Below are positions 55,201 to 64,000 of a DNA stretch of 64,000 nt, piece by piece; position 1 is the first letter of the stretch, and each line of letters starts with the position of its first letter. The stretch lies in assembly GCF_007752135.1 (NCBI RefSeq), contig NZ_CP036298.1, positions 930,001 through 994,000 on the forward strand. Reading direction: 5' to 3'. The position numbers were made by a program, and so were the translations under genes. Origin of the DNA: Aureliella helgolandensis (GTDB taxonomy: Bacteria; Planctomycetota; Planctomycetia; Pirellulales; Pirellulaceae). The notes below the pieces were generated by a model that was not told the DNA's origin, ran no database searches, and worked only from the letters and a program-made list of their open reading frames with translations.

Positions 55201-58200
55201 GAGCTCCATTGTTGATGTGCTTGGTTGGGTAGCGTCCCTGGGTCGTCGTGAATGGATCGGGCGCGTCGCCGTAGTCGAGCGTGATTCCCGGCATCAAGAT
55301 CGTAAACTCAGTTTCGTTATTGATCTGGTTTGGCTTGAGGTAATTGGCCGCCAGGTCGGAGACTCCACGTAGGAAGTAGCTCTCAATCGCCGAGCTGACC
55401 GACTTGGAACCCGCTACAAACAGCGTCGCGTCACCGCGATTCGATGCGACTAAGTGAGCGTTGTCCGACCCGTTAATGGCGTCGATGATCGCTAGCTTCA
55501 TGTCCGCACCGGTAAAGCTGGCATCTTGAATGAAGGTCACAGCGTTGGCACCGCCTGGAACACCGGAGCTGATCAGCGTCGGTGCGCCCGAGGTGTCAGT
55601 GCTAAAGCGTGGCGTATCATTCAGTTGAAGGACCGCGTTGGCCAGGACGGTTGTGGTGAGTCCCAGGTTGGCGCCCTCGATGGCCGCTTTCATGCTCTGC
55701 ACCAGCGTCTCGGGAGTGCTGGTGGCGCTGAACAGAATCGGGGTGTTGCCTGTCGTAATGCCATTGTTTAAGCCGACATTGTCAAATTCGAAGACCACCT
55801 GGATATCACCATTGTTGATGGTAAACGTTTCGCCATCGGTGACGACGCCGCGGAATTTGGTCAACGCTGAAGTGCCGAGGAGTACTTGGCTCTCATCGAG
55901 TTGGCCGAGACCTACTTGTCCACTTCCGAGGTTGCTCGATGGAATGCCCAGACCGGATCCGTTGATCGCCAGCACCATGGCATTCGCAATATTGGCTGAG
56001 GTGCTCAGCGGTGTGTAGTTGACGACGACGTTGGTGGGATTGGTCGGTCCACTTCCGTTACCGTCAAACTCAAAGACGCGAGTCGTACCATTGGCGGTGA
56101 TCGTGAAGAGGCTGCCATCGGCAATCGCACTAGCACCACCCGGGGGTACCTGTAAAACGAGTGGTCCAAAGACTCGCAGACGAGTCCGACTCTGAACACC
56201 TGGCGTTCCAAAGAGTCCCAGGCCTGGGGCACCAGTCACATCGATCGTGTTTCCAGGATCTCCTCCCACTGAAATGTTTCCATCTCCGACGCTCTTGGGG
56301 TTGAGTCCTAAGCCGGCAGCTTTGATGGCAGCCACCATGCGATCGGCAATGGTACTTTGGTTGTCGTTGACACCAATGGCGATTGCCGTATTGCCAGCGG
56401 CAACCGTCGCATCACGCGAGAATTCAAAGGTTTGAGATGTCCCGCCTGCAGTGACCGTGAACTGCTCGCCATCCTGCAGCGTGCGTGAAACGCCCACAAT
56501 CGTCAGCTGGCTGGTGCCGACTGAAGCGGAACCACTGGAGCTGAGGCCAAGGTGGACATAGCGTCCGCTGACTACCGAAGGAGTCACCGTTAGCGTGCTG
56601 TCAGCAATTGCCTGGCTAGTAAGTTCTGCCACATCGTCGGCGGTAATGGCCGAAGTGAAATCGATGGCGGTGTTGCCTGGCGTTACGGTTCCATCGGTGT
56701 CGTATTCGAACGTGACGGTATTGCGACCATCACTGACCGTGAAGGTGTGGGAATCGAGGACACCACCGCGAGGTCCGGAGGGGGGAATCGCGAAAGCGTA
56801 AGTGGTCGTAGGCTGATCCACGGTGGAGAAGGTCGTGTCGAGAACGACACCCGCTTCGGCACCTAGGAAGATCTGACCTGTACCTATCGCACTCGGCTGG
56901 ACCGCCAATCCCGCAGACTGGATCGCGGCGATGATGGCCGTTTGCATTTCCTGCTGCGTATCGCCCAGTTGGTAGGCAATGCTGCGGTTGCCTGACAGGA
57001 TGTTGCCGTTGCGGTCGAATTCAAACGTGGTCTTGACGCCGTTAACGGACAGACTGAAACGATCACCGTCAGCGATGCCACCGAATGCACCACCGGCCAG
57101 TGGAATGTTCATGGTCAGGCCTTGTGGGACCTGGAGTCGGAACCCGCTGTCGAATTCATAGACTACCACACCACCGTCTTGGTCGGTGATGGTGAACGCG
57201 TCCCCGTCGGAGACTTGGTCCCCTTGAGGAGCGGTGATGACAAATCGATCTTGATTGTTGATCGAAATCTTATAGACGCGATCATTCTTCCAAACCCCTG
57301 CCAGTGGAGTGAGGATCACTTCATCGCGGGTTGCGTTGTAAGCAAACGTGTAATCGATTCCTTCTCGCAACATCTTGCCATTTTCGAACACCACGACCGC
57401 TGCACCGGTGAGACGCTTGCCGTCAATGACCGAATTGACCACGGTGTTGTCGTCGATGCCGATTCCCAGCAGTGGGTTGGCAGGCTCATTACCGTCCGCC
57501 AGTTGAATACGGAACTCAGGGTAGACGCCTCCGTTGAGTTGCACTACGGAGTCGGCGCCATCTTGGTCGATGTTGAGCGCGTCATTGTCGATCGGGTTGA
57601 GCAGCACGGCCGCAGGTCCGATGAAGTCGGCACGGTCCAGTGCACCGCGATCTTTGAACACGTTTTGGCCCTGGCCACTAGGTGGCGATACGGCAGGGTC
57701 ATCAGCTCGCAACTGTCCCACGAGATCGTAGGTCGGAGCCAGCAACGGGGCAGGTGCAAGCCCCATGGAGGACTTGACAGCGGCCAGAACCGAGCGTTCT
57801 GCCAGTGAATCGACACTGCTGTCGATTAGCGGCGAATTGGACGCAGGCAGATACTGACTGGCCTGAGCATTGACGAATAGACGCACATCATCGGCGATGT
57901 CAAAGTTGAGATCGGACGACGTGTTGGGGATATTCGTTGGAGATTGTTCAATGCCGGTCGCACGCCGCAGTCTAGCCACAGCCGGTTCATCGTATTGATA
58001 GATGGAACCGCCCACGATGACTTGGCCCGGTTTAAGGACCTCGTTCGGGTTGTTGGAGCCGTAAGGGGCTACACTTCCGGTTAGCGGGAATCGACGCGAC
58101 TCCTCATTAATGATTGGCGTTTGTAGGTTAAAGAAGACATTGTTGAGAACCGTTGGGCTAGCACCCTTCGAGGCAAGCACGCCAGTCTCAGGCAACAATT

Positions 58201-61200
58201 GATCCAAATTGTTGTTCGCATTTTCGTCTGGATCAACGATCACTGCTCCGTTGCCATCTACCCAAGCGGCGTTGCTGATGACCACGTACATTTCGGTCGT
58301 ACCATCGGCCAACGATGTGTTGGAGAGCGAAGTGGTTTGGTCACGGTCATGGCCCAGGCCCAAATTGCCCATGCTGGTGGTGATTGGAGTTCGGCCATTG
58401 ACGCTAGTGGTGAACAGGTAGCCGTCGCTGCGGCGAGTGAACAGCTCCAAACCTTGGTTGATTTCATAAAAATCACCCGTGAGTAGACGTCGGATTTCAC
58501 GGTCGCTGAGGTGGTTGGTGCCCAGCTCGTCGATCAGTCCGCCGCCGAAGAAAGAACGACCATCGGAGAACGTATCCAGGAAGGTTGCGCGGTCCCCCAC
58601 AATGGAGTCGAGAGGAGCGTCAATCACGCCAGCTAGACCACCGAGAGCACGAGCATGTACCGGTGGAAGAGGGTTGGCCGTACCGAAAGTGCCGTTCAGG
58701 AGATCTTGTTGGTTGGAGATAACGGGTTGACCACCATTGCCTTCAGAGATGGCCTTGGCAATGGCCCGGGCAACGTCTGGACGATACCAATCGGTACTGA
58801 TGTAGATTGGGATATTGCCGGCGGTGAAACTACCGTCGAAGGTGAATTCAAACGTGCGTCCACTCGAGCCAGTGCTGCCAATGTCGGGTACACCAAAGAT
58901 CGTGAAGGTGTCCCCTTGAGCGTACGCGCTACCATGCTCGGCAGTGATCACGAAGTCCTGCAGGTGACGTACACCAATCGAAACGGAGTAGGCACCTGTG
59001 GTGGCACCTTCGACCCGATTGGCACTCGACAATGGGTCATAGTCCGAGTTCCCAGCCGAGCTGATGGCGGCGTAGTAAACACCCGGTGCCGTAGCGGTGA
59101 AATCGGCGTAAGGATCTAAGCCGAGTGTCTCACCCGGAGCGGCACTGTTGTCACTTAGTTGCATAGCGAGACCGCTGGCATCCAAGAACGTTTGTGCGAT
59201 TCCACGGCTGTCGAATATCTGTAGAACACTATCGAGAGTGCCGACGGTGTCGACATCGACGATGACTCGCTCACCAAGTCCAAGCTTAAATTGGTAGACG
59301 TCCACGTCGGTTCCGGAGAGTCCCAAGGTGGTGTCACCAATCACGGCATCTGCGGTGTAGGCCAGCGGATTGTGTGCGGTGCCTTGCCAGGTTTGCACAG
59401 CAGTTTGGAGCGTATCGTTGGGTTCAACCTGCGGATCTTCTCCATTGAAGCTGGCGCGTCCGTCTTTGCCAATCACCGTATTGTTGATCAATCTCGCTTG
59501 TGGCTGTGGGCTGGAGCCCAATGTGACCAAGCGAACATCAAACGGCAGACCTGGGGAGGTACGCGTATTCAGCTGAATGTTGTTGACACCCTCGATGTAG
59601 ACCGCTGGTCGATTGTGATACTCGGGGTAAAAAGCTTGCGTCTCTAAAGGAGCGCCTAGGTCAGGCCCCAGAAGGCTTTCCGCTACTGTCACCTTGACTG
59701 TTTGCGTGGTTCCGTTGGTGACAAAAATGCTCCCCAACAAAGCATCGCGAATCGCGTGCATCGTCTCGAGTGCGGTAGTACCAAACGGTGTATAGGTCGA
59801 ATTGAAGTCTAGGCGGTGATAGAAATCGCCACCATCGCGACGATAACCGATGGGGATGGAATCGACATCGTACCCATTTCCCTGATTCGTATTTAGGTTT
59901 TCGAATTCGAACTTCAAGCGAGTCCGTTCGCTGTCGATGAGGAAGTAATTGCTGTCACCGATGGAGTGTCCAAAGTGGGTGAAGTTGGCCGCCGTTGTTC
60001 GGTCGTTGTCGGTAACTGGGATGAAGCTCGGGGAAATCATCCAAATTGGATTCTCGCCCTCGATGTGCACTCCACCCAATCCGCCCTCTTCAAGAACGTT
60101 GTTCTGCACCACGATGCCAGGCACCATGCCGCCAGGCACTTCGTTGTTGGGTAGCAAGAGATTGCGCACCGCTTGCGTACCAACCACGTTCGGCTTGTCC
60201 TGCAATACCTGACGTTCGGTAAACTTGTTGTTGTTAACCAGATTGTCGCGAGGATCTTGAAGTCGTCCGGAGGCTTCGCTCCAGATTCCGTAATCACGCG
60301 AATCGCGGATGAAGGAGTTCTGAATCAAAACCTGGCCTTGATCGCGTTGTGCATTGCGATCCGAGAATCCGGAGTTGAAGATGATTTCTATCGCACCGGC
60401 TGGGTTGTTCGCACGAATGCTTTCGACGAGTGCGTTGCCAAAGAGGTTGATCTTGGCATCGTCACCAGCACTGCCGGTAACAATTCCGCCCGAGGAAGCC
60501 GCGCGGATTTTCAATCGTGATTGCACGCTTGGGTTGTTGACCGCATCTCGAATTTTGGCGGCGATGGCTGCTGCCGAGTCGGCGGCGGTGAAGCGAACCG
60601 CCACGTTGCCTAGGCCAACCGCAGCATCCGTCGAAAACTCAAAGACAATCTTCGTGCCACCGTCGCTGATGGAGAATTGGTCACCATCGGTCAGGTCGCT
60701 ACCAGCTGGGGCAACCAAGCTAATCTGCTCAGCCAGGCGGTCGTTGGTATCAAAGGCTTTCGTGAGAGTTGGCGGCCCAAAGCTATTGGAGGTAAAGAAT
60801 TCATCTCCCATACGGACTTCGAGCTGGTAAGCTCCGGTCGTGACCGTGGTCGAGGGGACGTTGACGGGCACATAAGTCGCATTCGGCTCATTGTCAAAGG
60901 CAGATGAACCGTCCGCCAGTTCGATATGCACATCCTGAATGCGGACGTTGGTGGGATCGTTGTCACGCGTCCTGAATTCAACCCGCAAGTTGGACCGATT
61001 GGCCCAGCGATTCAGAGAAATCAACTGTGTCTGCGGAGCACCCGCGGTCAACAAGACCTCGGTCGGCGCGCGTCCTTGGGCCACACTAGTTGCCACCCGG
61101 GTGGCAACGCCCGTCGTATCGTCGATGACGAAGACATCCAATGCTCCGTTGAGGATCTCATAATCGAAGGACAGGGCGGGGTTTTCACGCCCGGCTAGGT

Positions 61201-64000
61201 AGGTTTCCAAGGAGAAGGTGCGTGTCGGTTCGATGTCCAGTCGACCCAGGAAGCCACTCAACAGCAGAGCTTGCTCATCGCCCACACCATTCAATTCACC
61301 CCGTTCACCAAATCCAATGATGACGTTGTTCATGGTGGTGGTGGCATCGGCACTGCGGAAGATCAACTGCAGGCCACTTTGCCCTGCGAAATTGTAGCCT
61401 TTGACTGAATCGGCCAAAGGTATCTTGAGCGAATTCGTTCCCGTCTTCAGGTCGAGTGTGTTGAAGTCAAATGCAGTCGTCGCGACTTGCGTTTCGACAC
61501 CCGCACTATTGCGAACGTAGATGTCAAAATCACCAGCACCATGGGTGTAGTTCAGATAAACACTGGGCAAATCTGCAGCCGCGTAGCCAGCCAACGAGAA
61601 CTCTTTAGAAATGAGTTCTCCCGTGGCGCCGACGTCGGTGCGTGGCAAGAAATTCTGAACGACGGGAGGTTCTGCGGATGTCACCCCTAGAATGAAGTCC
61701 TCGTCAACAATGCGCCGCACCGAGCTGATGGGGCTTACATCAAAGGGGTAGAGGACGCGGGTTCTAGGTTGCAGCGCGGCGGAGGAGATACCCACGAGAT
61801 AAGTACCCTCTTGCAACGCGACTGGCCCGATATAGGCATCGCCTGTCCCTGCCGAACCTCGCGACAGATCTGTCATGTCCGTACCCGCCAACGGACGCGC
61901 TTGATCTTCAGCGATGTTGCTGGAATCGCCTGTGTAGACCAGACGGTACTGGAATTCGTTGAAGGGGTTGCTGGATGGCTCTTGTCGGAAAATGTTGATG
62001 GAGGTGTCCGGACGGTTGAGACCATCGGCATAGTCCATGTCAAAGACGACCGACGCATAGCCGCCGAATAGTCCGCCCACCAAATCCTCTTGCCTGACCT
62101 CAATCATGTAGAAGTCGAGGTCTGTGCTACTGGAAAGCTCGCCGGCAACGCTGATCGCTCCTAGCGATGTATCGAGAATGTTCCCGATGTACTGCGGACG
62201 ATTTCCTTCCTGAGGGTCACCAAAGTTGGCATCTCCCGAGACGAGTGGGAAACCAAATCCAGTACGACCATTGCCACCTGCCACTCCATTGTTGGATGGG
62301 AAGTCTAGGAAGTTTCCACTCGAAGAACTTTCATCTTCGGAAGCTTCGCCCATTAGCGGAGATTCGCCGGGCATGCCTCGCAGGTGAACACCATTCATCG
62401 CATAGCGAATATCGGCATAGTTCACTGTCGAGCCAGCCCACTCTTGAGCTTCCTGCAGGCGAACTTGTGCCTGATAGGCACCCGATGTCAATCCAGCTCC
62501 TGAGGAATCGCTGTTTGTACTCGCGCTCCGCACTCGGAAGTAGAACGTGCTACGTGTACCGCTAGCGCCAGGGAGTCGCACTCGCATGCCTGGGTCAAGT
62601 GGATTGGTTGTCCCATCTTCCTTAGGTGCACCTTCGGCGGTCAGGCGTGTGGACTCGAGTCGCGAAGCGAGCGGGTTCACACTACTGGCAGGAATCAAGG
62701 AGGAGCGAACCAATAGGGATGGATCCAGCGATTCGGCCGTGCTGTTGTCGCTTCGTGCCAGGAGTGCTCCGTTGGCATCGAGCAGTTCGAGTACCAAGTC
62801 GAGGTTGTTGAGCGTGTGGTCGATGTCGAGCCAGATCTCTGTCCCGGCAGCCGCCGAGAAGCTGTACACATCCACATCTTCGTTTTGGCTCAAAACACCT
62901 TCGACGACAAAGCCCAGTCGTAGGTTCTCACTGCTCGACGAAGTGTTCGCTGCCAAGTCCCCTAGGACCTGAGCCGAAAGTGACGAACCGTTGGAACCGG
63001 GGGCTGCCGCCGTGAAGTCCTCCGTTTCGAGTACGATGGCCACATTGCGATCGTTGGAGTACTGGTCTAGGAAAATCCCACGCCAGTCGGCCGCTTGAGG
63101 AAGCGAACCAATCCCGTCATTGTTGGTGTCCGCTTGCGGACGACCGTTCGGTTGCAAACCGGCACCGACGGTGTCATCAAACAGGCTAGTCAAGATCACC
63201 GGAAAACCAGGTTGCCCCAGCAGATGAAGCGTGCCACCCACGCGATCGGTGTTGGCCGCAGTTTGGCCATTGGCTGTAAGGCCCGCACCCATATTGTCAT
63301 TGAAGTTCGAACCGTAGCCATCGAATTTGACAACCAGAGATTCGCTCGGTGCACTCTGCAGACGCAAGCCGCCTTCGTGTTGGATATTGCCGGTGAAGAT
63401 CTCGTCGTACACTACGTGCACGATGTCTGTATCGTCCCAGACGCTGGCTGTGGTGAGCGTGTCGCCACGTAGCTCAAGACCATTGAGCTCGTTATTCTCG
63501 AGCCGGTTGTTGCGGATCAATGGACCGCGGTTGGCGAGGAAGTTAGGATCGCGATCCGCATCCCCGGTTTGTCGTCCTGTGTCCGGCTTCAAGTCGTCAA
63601 CCATGCTGTTGACATCAATGTCGATCACGCTGCCTGCGTTGCCGCGGAAGACGTTGTCAAGGATGGTCGGTTGGGTACCACGAACGAAGATCGTAGCCGG
63701 AGCGTTGCTCAGGCGTCCGAGCCGCGTTCCAGGGCCTTGGCCACCAAAACCATCGCCATTGTTTTCAAACACGGTGTGGGCAATGCGGGCGTCCGCTTGT
63801 TGCAGTTCAATCACGTTGAAGGACCGGAACGTACCCTCGAGCTTCGTGACACCACCGCCATAGGCGAACGTGGCGTAGTCGACACTCAGGCTCGAAGTGG
63901 GAGCCATGTAGATGCCCCCCCAATCGCCTGGGGATGGGAGTGTTGAGCTACCGTTGTTGTTGGTATCGAACGTACCGCCAGCTCCGACCGTGTCGTCCAG
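52259..64000 (-). CDS. Second giant secreted multidomain protein with dockerin, N-terminus beyond window
   Basis: The frame is open through the right edge: 31 codons lie upstream of the first in-window ATG at 63907 and match the paralogue (DDTVGAGGTFDTNN against DDTYGAGGTFDTNN), so the start is outside. 3,913 codons are visible. The order parallels giant 1: beta-helix-like repeats, PPC-like domains (EDVDVYSFSAAAGTEIWLDID), the shared segment NVFKDRGALDRADFIG, an array of 'FEFD' repeats, a GEVED-like domain, six cadherin-like/Big_9 modules, a dockerin, and a GGEGEGE linker with acidic tail. In giant 1 the matching point is near residue 1596, so the full protein may be about 5,500 residues. Whether it has metzincin domains cannot be seen. 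Confidence 0.9.
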   Translation of the reverse strand: MDDTVGAGGTFDTNNNGSSTLPSPGDWGGIYMAPTSSLSVDYATFAYGGGVTKLEGTFRSFNVIELQQADARIAHTVFENNGDGFGGQGPGTRLGRLSNAPATIFVRGTQPTILDNVFRGNAGSVIDIDVNSMVDDLKPDTGRQTGDADRDPNFLANRGPLIRNNRLENNELNGLELRGDTLTTASVWDDTDIVHVVYDEIFTGNIQHEGGLRLQSAPSESLVVKFDGYGSNFNDNMGAGLTANGQTAANTDRVGGTLHLLGQPGFPVILTSLFDDTVGAGLQPNGRPQADTNNDGIGSLPQAADWRGIFLDQYSNDRNVAIVLETEDFTAAAPGSNGSSLSAQVLGDLAANTSSSSENLRLGFVVEGVLSQNEDVDVYSFSAAAGTEIWLDIDHTLNNLDLVLELLDANGALLARSDNSTAESLDPSLLVRSSLIPASSVNPLASRLESTRLTAEGAPKEDGTTNPLDPGMRVRLPGASGTRSTFYFRVRSASTNSDSSGAGLTSGAYQAQVRLQEAQEWAGSTVNYADIRYAMNGVHLRGMPGESPLMGEASEDESSSSGNFLDFPSNNGVAGGNGRTGFGFPLVSGDANFGDPQEGNRPQYIGNILDTSLGAISVAGELSSSTDLDFYMIEVRQEDLVGGLFGGYASVVFDMDYADGLNRPDTSINIFRQEPSSNPFNEFQYRLVYTGDSSNIAEDQARPLAGTDMTDLSRGSAGTGDAYIGPVALQEGTYLVGISSAALQPRTRVLYPFDVSPISSVRRIVDEDFILGVTSAEPPVVQNFLPRTDVGATGELISKEFSLAGYAAADLPSVYLNYTHGAGDFDIYVRNSAGVETQVATTAFDFNTLDLKTGTNSLKIPLADSVKGYNFAGQSGLQLIFRSADATTTMNNVIIGFGERGELNGVGDEQALLLSGFLGRLDIEPTRTFSLETYLAGRENPALSFDYEILNGALDVFVIDDTTGVATRVATSVAQGRAPTEVLLTAGAPQTQLISLNRWANRSNLRVEFRTRDNDPTNVRIQDVHIELADGSSAFDNEPNATYVPVNVPSTTVTTGAYQLEVRMGDEFFTSNSFGPPTLTKAFDTNDRLAEQISLVAPAGSDLTDGDQFSISDGGTKIVFEFSTDAAVGLGNVAVRFTAADSAAAIAAKIRDAVNNPSVQSRLKIRAASSGGIVTGSAGDDAKINLFGNALVESIRANNPAGAIEIIFNSGFSDRNAQRDQGQVLIQNSFIRDSRDYGIWSEASGRLQDPRDNLVNNNKFTERQVLQDKPNVVGTQAVRNLLLPNNEVPGGMVPGIVVQNNVLEEGGLGGVHIEGENPIWMISPSFIPVTDNDRTTAANFTHFGHSIGDSNYFLIDSERTRLKFEFENLNTNQGNGYDVDSIPIGYRRDGGDFYHRLDFNSTYTPFGTTALETMHAIRDALLGSIFVTNGTTQTVKVTVAESLLGPDLGAPLETQAFYPEYHNRPAVYIEGVNNIQLNTRTSPGLPFDVRLVTLGSSPQPQARLINNTVIGKDGRASFNGEDPQVEPNDTLQTAVQTWQGTAHNPLAYTADAVIGDTTLGLSGTDVDVYQFKLGLGERVIVDVDTVGTLDSVLQIFDSRGIAQTFLDASGLAMQLSDNSAAPGETLGLDPYADFTATAPGVYYAAISSAGNSDYDPLSSANRVEGATTGAYSVSIGVRHLQDFVITAEHGSAYAQGDTFTIFGVPDIGSTGSSGRTFEFTFDGSFTAGNIPIYISTDWYRPDVARAIAKAISEGNGGQPVISNQQDLLNGTFGTANPLPPVHARALGGLAGVIDAPLDSIVGDRATFLDTFSDGRSFFGGGLIDELGTNHLSDREIRRLLTGDFYEINQGLELFTRRSDGYLFTTSVNGRTPITTSMGNLGLGHDRDQTTSLSNTSLADGTTEMYVVISNAAWVDGNGAVIVDPDENANNNLDQLLPETGVLASKGASPTVLNNVFFNLQTPIINEESRRFPLTGSVAPYGSNNPNEVLKPGQVIVGGSIYQYDEPAVARLRRATGIEQSPTNIPNTSSDLNFDIADDVRLFVNAQASQYLPASNSPLIDSSVDSLAERSVLAAVKSSMGLAPAPLLAPTYDLVGQLRADDPAVSPPSGQGQNVFKDRGALDRADFIGPAAVLLNPIDNDALNIDQDGADSVVQLNGGVYPEFRIQLADGNEPANPLLGIGIDDNTVVNSVIDGKRLTGAAVVVFENGKMLREGIDYTFAYNATRDEVILTPLAGVWKNDRVYKISINNQDRFVITAPQGDQVSDGDAFTITDQDGGVVVYEFDSGFRLQVPQGLTMNIPLAGGAFGGIADGDRFSLSVNGVKTTFEFDRNGNILSGNRSIAYQLGDTQQEMQTAIIAAIQSAGLAVQPSAIGTGQIFLGAEAGVVLDTTFSTVDQPTTTYAFAIPPSGPRGGVLDSHTFTVSDGRNTVTFEYDTDGTVTPGNTAIDFTSAITADDVAELTSQAIADSTLTVTPSVVSGRYVHLGLSSSGSASVGTSQLTIVGVSRTLQDGEQFTVTAGGTSQTFEFSRDATVAAGNTAIAIGVNDNQSTIADRMVAAIKAAGLGLNPKSVGDGNISVGGDPGNTIDVTGAPGLGLFGTPGVQSRTRLRVFGPLVLQVPPGGASAIADGSLFTITANGTTRVFEFDGNGSGPTNPTNVVVNYTPLSTSANIANAMVLAINGSGLGIPSSNLGSGQVGLGQLDESQVLLGTSALTKFRGVVTDGETFTINNGDIQVVFEFDNVGLNNGITTGNTPILFSATSTPETLVQSMKAAIEGANLGLTTTVLANAVLQLNDTPRFSTDTSGAPTLISSGVPGGANAVTFIQDASFTGADMKLAIIDAINGSDNAHLVASNRGDATLFVAGSKSVSSAIESYFLRGVSDLAANYLKPNQINNETEFTILMPGITLDYGDAPDPFTTTQGRYPTKHINNGARHVFGSVALLGAGISAENDGQPSPGATSDGFDDGVVFGSSLGQTGIFNRNATTSIDVTLNSAGFVDAWIDFNADGDWDDPGEQILTSARFTEDTLTQTFSVTVPASAPIPAISTSTFARFRSSSTGGLVPTGLAADGEVEDYAVTIVPGDPPTAVDDTYIFNEDSTLTTTDAQGTATPGFTIDDGVVANDTDPDGGVLRARVVDMPQHAASFNFNENTGTFTYKPLPNFNGIDTFTYKVNDGVLQSNNIGTVTLNVQQVNDAPIAANQNRTINEDEVIDVLQSDLLAGATPGPDNESDQTLVITGVDQFSAAGGTVALIGDRLVYTPPSNYTGTDSFKYSVTDNGTTAGVPAPLSTVVTFGLTVLDKNDAPTLGADNITATEDTPQSVSPAVLMANDSPGPNLGSGSGNESSQTLTFTGVTPASSQGGTVTFDGTNVIYTPAADFVGTDTFFYQVTDNGTSGGVSDPQTSTGTVTVVVSGVNDAPRIGTPMGHITVAEDAAAQVIDLTTVFNDPDTLDPGSTELLTYRVLSNTNSTVVASSVVSTQLRLQIIPDANGEAIIVVEARDSQGETITDTVTVTVTPANDAPTLVTPLPDITVDEDATDPVITLSPNYFFDADVLAGNDTLTLAVVSNSNPLLVTPVITGNQLTLQLGDNQSGGAQITISATDSLGQTVTDTFILTVNAVNDVPVTTPDVYVVKQGELLATTDPQGTIGGANNDGVLANDSDPEGTAMTAILVSGPSQATSFTLNPNGTFSYQHDLSKGRTTDTFTYRASDGAGQSAVTTVTINIDPPLPAKYQNQSNPLDVNADGFISPIDALLIINFLNTTGSTSVVGLPEPPPYRDVNGDNFIAPIDALLVINHLNSNSGGEGEGEAASSLSPSESTALSAAFTPEIVSRTSENQPAAVRSIAGSDLALVGPAQSAAEQVFASIGGTTDSTGVDTSWVDDSQAQEEEGDESLSIDLALAGLLDGFNDGELG
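52605..52810 (-). other. Type I dockerin of giant 2
   Basis: Two loop halves, LDVNADGFISPIDALLIINFL and RDVNGDNFIAPIDALLVINHL, with DxNxDG-type ligands. It is very similar to the giant 1 dockerin and, like it, is followed by a Gly-Glu-rich linker and an acidic tail. Confidence 0.85.
52820..55060 (-). repeat. GEVED-like domain and six cadherin-like/Big_9 modules in giant 2
   Basis: The GEVED-like domain (DAWIDFNADGDWDDPGE to DGEVEDYAVTI) is at about 54770-55060. Six modules follow, opening PTAVDDTYIFNEDS, VNDAPIAAN, KNDAPTLGA, VNDAPRIGT, ANDAPTLVT and VNDVPVTTP. Confidence 0.78.
55650..57240 (-). repeat. Array of 'FEFD' repeats in giant 2
   Basis: Copies centred near 57155 (YEFD), 57024 (FEFD), 56714 (FEYD), 56424 (FEFS), 56075 (FEFD) and 55785 (FEFD); the last five are spaced 290-350 bp, about 97-116 residues. 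Each reads roughly DGxxFTI, then TFEFD, then GNxxI, then a helix of the IAxAIxxAGLGL type. Related copies lie near 60640, 59910 and 58845. I do not recognise the family. Confidence 0.65.

Noticed and set aside
34972-64000. A single broken giant gene split by a frameshift
   Set aside because: Each part has its own complete dockerin end, and giant 1 has its own LEPR-XLL-like start and ribosome site, so they are two genes.

Overview
The window looks like chromosomal DNA of a planctomycete, most likely a Pirellulaceae-type bacterium (Rhodopirellula/Blastopirellula relatives). This rests on family content, not on a search: a DUF1549/DUF1553 protein with heme-type CxxCH motifs, a glutamine-amidotransferase-like/VWA membrane protein next to a MoxR ATPase, a Ser/Thr kinase fused to an RDD membrane domain, a DUF1570-type metallopeptidase, and giant secreted proteins that begin with an LEPR-XLL-like motif and end in a type I dockerin. 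No rRNA, tRNA, CRISPR array, phage or insertion sequence was recognised.

Layout. 1-3.3 kb: VWA membrane protein (5' end cut off by the window) and MoxR ATPase. 3.6-11.3 kb: single metabolic and housekeeping genes (GT4 glycosyltransferase, YjfB-like small protein, aldo/keto reductase, DUF1549/DUF1553 protein, SixA-like phosphatase, exported PrxQ-type peroxiredoxin, shikimate kinase), with REP-like intergenic repeats near 3.4 and 9.1-9.3 kb. 11.5-19.3 kb: prepilin peptidase overlapping a GNAT-like gene, then a carbohydrate-related run (GH63/MGH1-like glucosidase, GH5 hydrolase, Gfo/Idh/MocA oxidoreductase, alpha/beta-hydrolase-like exported protein). 19.8-23.9 kb, minus strand: a MacAB-type export operon whose adaptor carries EF-hand loops and a glycine-rich tail. 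24.3-30.4 kb: a conserved small protein, an AIM24/zinc-finger gene pair, groES-groEL, and a zinc-ribbon/kinase/RDD protein. 30.8-33.6 kb: a stand-alone SF1 helicase-nuclease. 34.0-34.9 kb: a DUF1570-like peptidase.

34.97-64.0 kb: nearly half of the window is two consecutive giant minus-strand genes. The first encodes 5,641 aa. The second is open through the right edge, with 3,913 codons visible. They are colinear paralogues: beta-helix-like and PPC-like segments, a GEVED-like domain, tandem cadherin-like/Big_9 modules (10 against 6), a dockerin, then a Gly-Glu-rich linker and an acidic tail. The first also has two separate metzincin zinc sites. Both carry an approximately 100-residue 'FEFD' repeat that I cannot assign to a named family; five closely spaced copies lie in the second protein.

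The most distinctive material is the giant pair with its unnamed repeat, the EF-hand-fused MacA adaptor, the helicase-nuclease, the REP-like family, and the perfect hairpins at all four convergent gene junctions. In two of those junctions the stop codon lies in the hairpin loop.
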